Source: CAZPHU01 sp964586285 (GTDB taxonomy: Bacteria; Fibrobacterota; Chitinivibrionia; Chitinivibrionales; CAYFVL01). From it: 12,058 nucleotides of DNA. Shown here piece after piece: positions 7,596 through 12,058 of this stretch. The notes under the pieces are model-generated. The model did no database searches, was not told where the DNA came from, and saw only the letters and a program-made list of their open reading frames with translations. Each line of letters opens with the position of its first letter. The first letter of the stretch is position 1. The position numbers and the translations under genes were made by a program. The stretch spans positions 1 to 12,058 of the forward strand of contig CAZPHU010000110.1 of assembly GCA_964586285.1 (NCBI GenBank), read 5' to 3'.

Positions 7596-7900
7596 AGTGT
7601 TTCCTTTCTTGATCTTCTTTATTGATGCACCCCAAAGCAAAAAACGGGCCGGCCAAGAGATGCCAAGGAATCAGCTCTCTAAATGCTCTCTTAAGAGTAG
7701 CAGTTGTCCAGGAGATAATCCTTTGGGGAGTATAGGTGAAAACTGCCGTAGCGGCTCAAAGCAGCCTTTCGGGCAGAAAAGAAACTAACCAAAAGACAAC
7801 TGTCGGTGGCTTACCTTTGAATGCTTGTAATTCAAGCCGATTCGTCATTGCTTATAGTTGCCGGTGTACAATAATACAGGTCGGCACCTTTACTTTTAGC
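7596..7900 (-). promoter_or_regulatory. Long structured leader between cinA and leuC
   Basis: This 305-base gene-free stretch is rich in inverted repeats on the leuC-coding strand. In transcript order: a TGCCG/CGGCA hairpin (7886-7859); two mutually exclusive hairpins (GCTTG/CAAGC at 7837-7823 and an overlapping TTGAAT/ATTCAA pair); a nested rod at 7802-7701; and a hairpin around TTAA (GCTACTC/GAGAGC) near 7701-7685. Four consecutive leucine codons (CTG CTA CTC TTA, 7703-7692) occur in a frame that stops at 7673-7671, but that frame has no ATG, GTG or TTG. No clear promoter or U-tract terminator was found. It may be an attenuator-like leader for leuC; this is inference. Confidence 0.4.
7701..7802 (-). 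promoter_or_regulatory. Candidate nested RNA hairpin in the leuC leader
   Basis: Four stems nest in order on the minus-strand RNA: CAGUUGUC/GACAACUG (7802-7795 with 7708-7701, 8 bp); UUUUGG/CCAAAG (7794-7789 with 7726-7721, including one G-U wobble that would be an A-C mismatch on the opposite strand); CUGCC/GGCAG (7776-7772 with 7747-7743); and GGCU/AGCC (7766-7763 with 7756-7753). They are separated by internal loops including CGAAA opposite GCUAC. I do not recognise a known riboswitch consensus. The wobble favours an RNA read in the leuC direction. Confidence 0.3.
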
Positions 7901-8395
7901 CTATGTTTCTTTTGACAGGGATTCGATGATATTAAGCAGCGCCTGCTCCACTGAACTTTCCCTTATTGCCCTGCGATCGCCGGAAAACACGTATCTCTTT
8001 TCCCATTTACTGCCTGGGGTAACAAAGCCCATGTATACAAGACCAATGGGTTTTTCCGGAGTGCCGCCGGATGGGCCGGCGATGCCGGAGATCGAAATGG
8101 CACACTGAGTACCAAGTAAGTGACTGACACCGTCTGCCATCGCACGGACAGTTTCGGCACTTACGGCACCGTACTTTTCAAGTATTTGTCTGGGGACGCG
8201 AAGGATGTTTTGTTTCACCTGGTTGCTGTATGCTATAACACCACCCTCAAAGAAAAAAGATGTGCCGGGAAGTTCGGATAGAACAGCGCCGATAAGCCCT
8301 CCTGTACAGGATTCAGCCACCGAAAGCGTCCATTCCTTGCGTTTCAGCAGAAATCCCAGCTTCGAAGCCAGATCAAAGTGCAGCGATGATAACAT
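7901..8395 (-). CDS. pncC: CinA C-terminal-type nicotinamide-nucleotide amidohydrolase
   Basis: The 164-residue protein is the stand-alone C-terminal domain of CinA, which in characterised members deamidates nicotinamide mononucleotide for NAD salvage. The motifs are AESCTGG at 27-33 (catalytic Ser29), IAYSNQVKQNIL with the conserved Tyr and Lys, YGAVSAETV, and ISGIAGPSGGTPEKPIGLVY. The N-terminal molybdopterin-binding-like half of full CinA is absent, as in E. coli PncC. The start ATG at 8395 lies inside pgpA, giving a 23-base overlap. No clear Shine-Dalgarno is visible, so translation is probably coupled to pgpA. The start agrees with family length (about 26 residues before AESCTGG). Confidence 0.92.
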   Translation of the reverse strand: MLSSLHFDLASKLGFLLKRKEWTLSVAESCTGGLIGAVLSELPGTSFFFEGGVIAYSNQVKQNILRVPRQILEKYGAVSAETVRAMADGVSHLLGTQCAISISGIAGPSGGTPEKPIGLVYMGFVTPGSKWEKRYVFSGDRRAIRESSVEQALLNIIESLSKET

Positions 8396-8879
8396 TGTAC
8401 AGCCAGATAAGGAAAAGAAGAGAAAGGTTTGACATTACACCGGCGGCGAAATCATCCGCGACAATGCCCACTCCGCCTTCTACCTCTTCCAGATTATGAA
8501 CTGGAAAAGGCTTGACTATATCGAATAATCTGAAAAGAAGAAAGCCGAGAATAAGGGTTCGCAAGGATATAGGAATCATAAAAAAGGTAAAATACTGCCC
8601 CACGACTTCATCCAGAACAAACTGTTTTGGGTCATGATTCCCAAAGACAGTCAAACTGTTTTGTGCGATCAAAAAAGAAAAGACAGTCAGGGCGATACCG
8701 ATAATCCAGTAGTGTAAATAGTACTGCGGATCGAAAAACTGGAAACTAAAATCTCTGGTAAACCATATGGCTGCAACCACAGCCAGCGAACCAACCGTTC
8801 CTGGGGCAAGCGGGAAATATCCAAGGAAGAAAAGGGAACCAAAAAAACGTTTAAACCATTTGACTACAAAGGCGTTCAT
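8373..8879 (-). CDS. pgpA: Phosphatidylglycerophosphatase A
   Basis: This membrane enzyme dephosphorylates phosphatidylglycerol phosphate to phosphatidylglycerol. The 168-residue protein has the PgpA landmarks GYFPLAPGTVGSL at 20-32, DPKQFVLDEVVGQY at 83-96 with the acidic pair D90-E91, FRLFDIVKPFP at 116-126, and GGVGIVADDFAAGV at 135-148 with D142-D143. Hydrophobic stretches at roughly 26-40, 57-75, 97-116 and 148-167 fit four membrane segments. The ATG at 8879 has a modest GAGAG upstream. A weak TTGTTC-18-TATAAC promoter-like pair lies in the 115-base gap after recR. It overlaps the start of the cinA-type gene. Confidence 0.93.
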   Translation of the reverse strand: MNAFVVKWFKRFFGSLFFLGYFPLAPGTVGSLAVVAAIWFTRDFSFQFFDPQYYLHYWIIGIALTVFSFLIAQNSLTVFGNHDPKQFVLDEVVGQYFTFFMIPISLRTLILGFLLFRLFDIVKPFPVHNLEEVEGGVGIVADDFAAGVMSNLSLLFLIWLYNVIIAAL

Positions 8880-8994
8880 GTCAAAGCTCTCGAATCGGTG
8901 AAGTTATAATGACGCGTTACAAATCAGAACAAATATTCTTGAATCGTCCAAAGGCTGCTCTTGCTCAAGTAAACAGTCCCCCCTAAAGTCGGAA

Positions 8995-9603
8995 TTACCC
9001 ATTGTCGCCGTAATTCATACGGGTTCTCTCCTGAAGGGCCTGGGTGAGAGTAATCTGGTCGACATACTCCAGCTCAAGTCCGGCGGGAAGTCCCCGTGCA
9101 AGTTGGCTGATCGAGATATCGGTATCGGCAAGCAGACGTGCAAGGTACAGCGACGTAGTTTCGGCCTCCGCGCTTCCTCCAAGAGCCAAAATAAGCTCGT
9201 CGGGTTTTTCCCGCTCGATCCGTTGTTTCAGCGGGGCAATATTGAGTTTGTCGGCAGTAACTCCGTTAATCGGTGATAATACACCACCAAGCACGTGATA
9301 CTTGCCACGATAACGTCCGGAGCGCTCTATCGTGAACACGTCCACCGGTTTTTCAACCACACATACCTGTCGGCCGATTCTGGCCGAAGAGCTGCAAATG
9401 GGACATACCGGTGTTTCGCTGTAATTGAAACAGGATGAACACCGGGTAACCTTTTGTTTTATATCCCCGATACAGGAAGCCAGATGTTTCACTTCCAAAT
9501 CATCGCGCTCCAGCAGATACATGGCCAGCCGCCAGGCGCTTTTTTTTCCTATGGTCGGCAGGCGGCTTAGTGCATCCGCAAGTTCTTCAAGCGGTTTCAC
9601 CAT
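8995..9603 (-). CDS. recR: Recombination mediator RecR
   Basis: RecR works with RecO (and RecF) to load RecA on SSB-coated single-stranded gaps. The 202-residue length is standard. An N-terminal helix-hairpin-helix contains LPTIGKKSAWRLA at 15-27. A four-Cys zinc finger uses C55, C58, C67 and C70 (CSSC...CPIC). A Toprim domain starts at VCVVEKPVDV (80-89), with HVLGGVLSPINGV at 103-115 and RGLPAGLELEYVD at 170-182. The codons for GKK (19-21) contain an A8 run. The ATG is only two bases after the ybaB stop, so coupling is likely. The dnaX-ybaB-recR order is conserved in many bacteria. Confidence 0.96.
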   Translation of the reverse strand: MVKPLEELADALSRLPTIGKKSAWRLAMYLLERDDLEVKHLASCIGDIKQKVTRCSSCFNYSETPVCPICSSSARIGRQVCVVEKPVDVFTIERSGRYRGKYHVLGGVLSPINGVTADKLNIAPLKQRIEREKPDELILALGGSAEAETTSLYLARLLADTDISISQLARGLPAGLELEYVDQITLTQALQERTRMNYGDNG

Positions 9604-9605
9604 TT

Positions 9606-9917
9606 TCAGCCCATTCCCGGCAAATTAAACCCCGATAGATCTCCCATTGCGGCATTGGAAAACTCCTTTATCTGCTCCTGCGCGTTTTTAAATGCCGCCA
9701 TGATCAAATCTTCCAGCATCTCTACATCATCCTGATCCACTACTTCCGGATCAATCTTTATGGACAGAAGTTCCTGGGCGCCGTTCATTGTCACCTTAAC
9801 CATACCACCGCCCGCAGTTCCTTCAATCTCTTTCTTATTAAGCTCCTCCTGAGCCTTCATCATCTGACTCTGCATCTTTTGTGCCTGCTTAAGCAGCTTA
9901 CTCATATTCTTTGCCAT
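9606..9917 (-). CDS. ybaB: YbaB/EbfC nucleoid-associated protein
   Basis: This small DNA-binding protein (103 residues) of the YbaB/EbfC family forms dimers and binds DNA with little or relaxed sequence specificity. A lysine- and glutamine-rich helix (residues 5-32, KLLKQAQKMQSQMMKAQEEL) precedes the conserved EGTAGGGMVKVTMNG segment (32-46) and IKIDPEVV (53-60). The C-terminal helix is followed by a Gly/Pro/Met tail. The ATG at 9917 has a strong AAAGGAG about eight bases upstream and lies 18 bases after the dnaX stop. It is cotranscribed with dnaX and recR by position. Confidence 0.95.
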   Translation of the reverse strand: MAKNMSKLLKQAQKMQSQMMKAQEELNKKEIEGTAGGGMVKVTMNGAQELLSIKIDPEVVDQDDVEMLEDLIMAAFKNAQEQIKEFSNAAMGDLSGFNLPGMG

Positions 9918-9935
9918 AAATAACGCTCCTTTGCT

Positions 9936-11717
9936 CTACGAGAGTATCTCTCCATCAAATACGTCTAATATAGTTTTTATGATCGGTTCATTTTCAATAT
10001 CGTCCCGAAGTGAGGGAGTGAAGGACGTTCCCGGCGGTGGCTTGGGAATATCGGTTTCCTTTACAGCCGGTTTCTGCTCTCGCTCTCTGGTTATGTGTAA
10101 ATCGTAGTTCTTACCCGCAAACTCCGCAAGCATGTTTTGGATCGTATCACGATTGCGCTTGCGGGTAATCTCGGCATATTGAAAACCGTACCGGGAAGCA
10201 AATCTGATATCGATGGAATTATCGGTTATTGATGCGACGTATGCAACCGATAAAAAGGTCGCAAGGTTTGGGCGTTCTTTCATTAGAATTTCCAAAAAAC
10301 CGGGCCACAGCGTATTTGAATCGACCGTGACCTCCGCGGCGGGGGAGTCCTGAAAAGAATCGGCACTTTCCCTGGCCTGAGGAATAGAGGTAACGGCAGG
10401 TCCCTGGGAATGCCGGGCGTTATGGGCTGCCGGTTTCCGGTCTAAATCGGGGCCGGGGGTTGGACTTGTCGTTTGCAGGGGCGAAGATGTCAGTTCATTT
10501 TTTTTTTTAAGATCAGTTCCCGTTTTACCGGTCTGAGTCGAGTTGCTGGTTGCGTTAGACGGGCGATTATCCGGCGGCGGCGATTCGCCTTTGATCGCCG
10601 AAAGAATCTGTTCGATTGAAACTGTAGAATCCATGTACAGCAGTTTCAAAAGCATTACCTCCACCGAAAACCGAGGGTAAGAACTCCATTTCAATTCCTG
10701 CTCGGCTTTACGAACCGTCTCGGTCATTCGTATAAGATCACCTTCCGAGAAGCGCAGTGATTGTTTCTGTAGCTCATCTGTAACCGATGCGTGCAGTTCC
10801 GCATGACGGCTCTGAAGCACGCCTGGAAGGCGGGCAAACAACAGGTTTCGTAAATGTTCCTGGAAACCGGTAATGAATTCATGAAGATCAAAGCCTCTTA
10901 CCAGCGTTTCTTCGACGGCGCCCAGAAGATGTTCGGGCTTTTTCTCCACGATTGCATCCATAATTGTAGTGTAAACTTCGAGATCAACCAGCCCCAAAAC
11001 CGAGCGCACTTCTTTTTCCGTAATATTGTCGCGGCAAAAGGAGTAGACCTGGTCCAGAAGGCTGAGCGAATCCCGCATACTTCCGTCCGCCTTGCGGGCA
11101 ATAAGCATGATCGCATCGTGGTCAAAGGTAACCGATTCGTTTGTGCATATCTGCTCCAGGTGCTGAGCGATACGCTCGGTGGAGATCCTGCGAAAGTCGT
11201 AGCGCTGGCAGCGGGAGTGGATTGTTTCGGGAATCTTTTGAGGCTCCGTGGTGGCAAAGATGAAGATCACATTCTTTGGCGGCTCTTCCAGAGTTTTGAG
11301 AAGAGCATTGAAGGCAGATTTGGAAAGCATGTGCACTTCATCGATGACATATATGCGGTGCTTGCCGCCCATGGATGAATAATTGATATTATCCCGAAGT
11401 TCGCGAATATCTTCTACTGAATTGTTGGATGCGCCGTCGATCTCCAAAACATCGAAACTGGAGCCGTTGATGATATTTTTGCACGATTCGCACTCGCCGC
11501 AGGGCTCAGGAGTGGGACCGTTTTCACAATTCATTGCCCTTGCAAGGATTCGGGCGGTGGTGGTTTTGCCCACGCCGCGTGTGCCCGTAAAAACATAGGC
11601 GTGTGCCACACGGTTTTTCTCGATGGCCTTTTTCAGTGTTGAGGTGACATGCTCCTGACCGACAACATCTTCAAAGGCCAGGGGCCGCCATTTCCTCGCA
11701 AGTACCAGATAGCTCAT
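9936..11717 (-). CDS. dnaX: DNA polymerase III subunits gamma and tau
   Basis: This is the clamp-loader ATPase of the replisome. The 593-residue protein has a Walker A at GTRGVGKTTTAR (45-56), a zinc module with C64, C73, C76 and C79, a Walker B DEVH at 126-129, sensor 1 in FATTEPQ, and the arginine finger in SRC (R169). The clamp-loader collar extends to about residue 370. A Ser/Thr/Pro-rich linker (375-465) leads to a tau-type C-terminal domain, expected to bind the polymerase and helicase. At codons 404-407 an A11 run could give a short gamma form. The ATG at 11717 lacks a clear Shine-Dalgarno; the start is fixed by the family N-terminus (MSYLVLARKWRP). A TATAAA-like -10 at 11834-11829 has no good -35. 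Confidence 0.97.
   Translation of the reverse strand: MSYLVLARKWRPLAFEDVVGQEHVTSTLKKAIEKNRVAHAYVFTGTRGVGKTTTARILARAMNCENGPTPEPCGECESCKNIINGSSFDVLEIDGASNNSVEDIRELRDNINYSSMGGKHRIYVIDEVHMLSKSAFNALLKTLEEPPKNVIFIFATTEPQKIPETIHSRCQRYDFRRISTERIAQHLEQICTNESVTFDHDAIMLIARKADGSMRDSLSLLDQVYSFCRDNITEKEVRSVLGLVDLEVYTTIMDAIVEKKPEHLLGAVEETLVRGFDLHEFITGFQEHLRNLLFARLPGVLQSRHAELHASVTDELQKQSLRFSEGDLIRMTETVRKAEQELKWSSYPRFSVEVMLLKLLYMDSTVSIEQILSAIKGESPPPDNRPSNATSNSTQTGKTGTDLKKKNELTSSPLQTTSPTPGPDLDRKPAAHNARHSQGPAVTSIPQARESADSFQDSPAAEVTVDSNTLWPGFLEILMKERPNLATFLSVAYVASITDNSIDIRFASRYGFQYAEITRKRNRDTIQNMLAEFAGKNYDLHITREREQKPAVKETDIPKPPPGTSFTPSLRDDIENEPIIKTILDVFDGEILS
10498..10508 (-). promoter_or_regulatory. dnaX: A11 slippery run inside dnaX
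   Basis: Eleven consecutive A bases on the coding strand cover codons K404-K406 and the first two bases of N407. A -1 shift reads one further Lys and then TGA (10497-10495), giving 407 residues. A +1 shift reads Met-Asn and then TGA (10492-10490), giving 408 residues. Either product keeps the ATPase and collar domains and loses the tau tail. Thermus thermophilus (A9 transcriptional slippage) and E. coli (A AAA AAG ribosomal frameshift) make gamma in analogous ways. Confidence 0.65.
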
Positions 11718-11851
11718 AATTTATACAGGAAGTAAATTGATGCGAAATTTGTTTTTCGGTGCATTTGCCGAAACTGTTTCTTATTCAATACGACCGGAGT
11801 CGAAAAATGTGTAACAGAAAACTACCATTTTATAGTGTGTATAAGCAATAC

Positions 11852-11864
11852 AAAATAAAAAAAA
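11852..11864 (-). terminator. U-tract ending the SRP RNA transcript
   Basis: The closing stem of the SRP RNA is followed on the minus strand by TTTTTTTT, then ATTTT. The GC-rich end helix plus U8 has the form of an intrinsic terminator, so much transcription from the tRNA-ffs promoter should stop before dnaX. Confidence 0.6.
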
Positions 11865-11965
11865 GGGGCCAGGTTTACCTGCGGCACACTCAGTGTCTGC
11901 TTACCGTTGCTTCCTTCCGGACCTGGCGGGGTTCACAGTCTTAAGTTGCGCAGGGCTTGACCCCC
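11864..11965 (-). ncRNA. ffs: Signal recognition particle RNA, small bacterial (4.5S) type
   Basis: The RNA of about 102 bases pairs with Ffh to target nascent membrane and secreted proteins. The minus strand carries the near-universal SRP core, with AGGUCCGGAAGGAAGCA at about 11924-11908, including the GGAA tetraloop and the asymmetric-loop bases. Its ends pair: GGGGGUCA at the 5' end matches UGGCCCCU at the 3' end, with G-U pairs. There is no Alu domain, so it is the short form. It starts four bases after the tRNA-Ser CCA, which suggests processing from a shared precursor. Exact ends are inferred from pairing. Confidence 0.93.
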
Positions 11966-11969
11966 AAAA

Positions 11970-12058
<89 letters not shown>

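Noticed and set aside
7596..7640. Upstream in-frame ATG for leuC at 7640 (15 extra residues)
   Set aside because: The added residues are not family-like, and the ATG at 7595 has the properly spaced AAAGGA and the standard LeuC N-terminus.
7671..7784. Leucine-rich leader peptide in front of leuC
   Set aside because: The frame with four Leu codons runs from a TAG at 7787-7785 to TGA at 7673-7671 without any ATG, GTG or TTG; kept only as part of the leader observation.
7596..7900. T-box, TPP, cobalamin or cyclic-di-GMP riboswitch in the leuC leader
   Set aside because: I compared by eye with the conserved cores of these classes on both strands and found no convincing match.
11759..11944. 61-codon plus-strand open frame near the SRP RNA
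   Set aside because: It runs through the antisense of the SRP RNA and has no protein features.

Overview
The window is a dense stretch of bacterial chromosome in which every recognisable gene lies on the minus strand, so it reads from right to left. It holds 11 complete protein genes, one protein gene cut by the left edge, a tRNA-Ser(GGA) and a 4.5S-type SRP RNA. Likely host: a Gram-negative bacterium. Two clues are the small SRP RNA without an Alu domain and a secreted glycoside hydrolase whose C-terminus begins to look like a type IX secretion (Por) sorting domain. Together these suggest the Fibrobacterota/Bacteroidota side of the tree. This is an inference from sequence features, not a database match.

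Right block (about 7901-12058), read right to left: tRNA-Ser, SRP RNA, dnaX, ybaB/ebfC, recR, pgpA and a stand-alone cinA C-terminal amidohydrolase (pncC type). The ffs-dnaX-ybaB-recR linkage is widespread in bacteria. It joins protein export, the clamp loader and RecFOR repair. dnaX carries an A11 run just after the clamp-loader domains, and both alternative frames stop within three codons of it. That is the architecture expected for making a short gamma subunit by slippage.

Middle block (1302-7595): leuC, leuD, aroK, aroC, ilvB and ilvN, a biosynthetic cluster for leucine, chorismate and branched-chain amino acids. A roughly 305-base leader with several possible RNA hairpins lies in front of leuC. 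leuC and leuD are unusually far apart, with a perfect 8-bp hairpin between them. leuD-aroK-aroC are almost touching, and aroK uses a TTG start. ilvB-ilvN form a pair closed by a strong intrinsic terminator.

Left block (1-1043): a sigma70-like promoter drives a secreted GH16 family glucanase of the lichenase type, cut by the window edge inside its C-terminal tail.

No CRISPR array, transposase, phage gene or recognisable new multi-gene system is visible. The most notable points are the dnaX slippery run, the structured leuC leader and a glycine where shikimate kinases normally have a shikimate-binding arginine.
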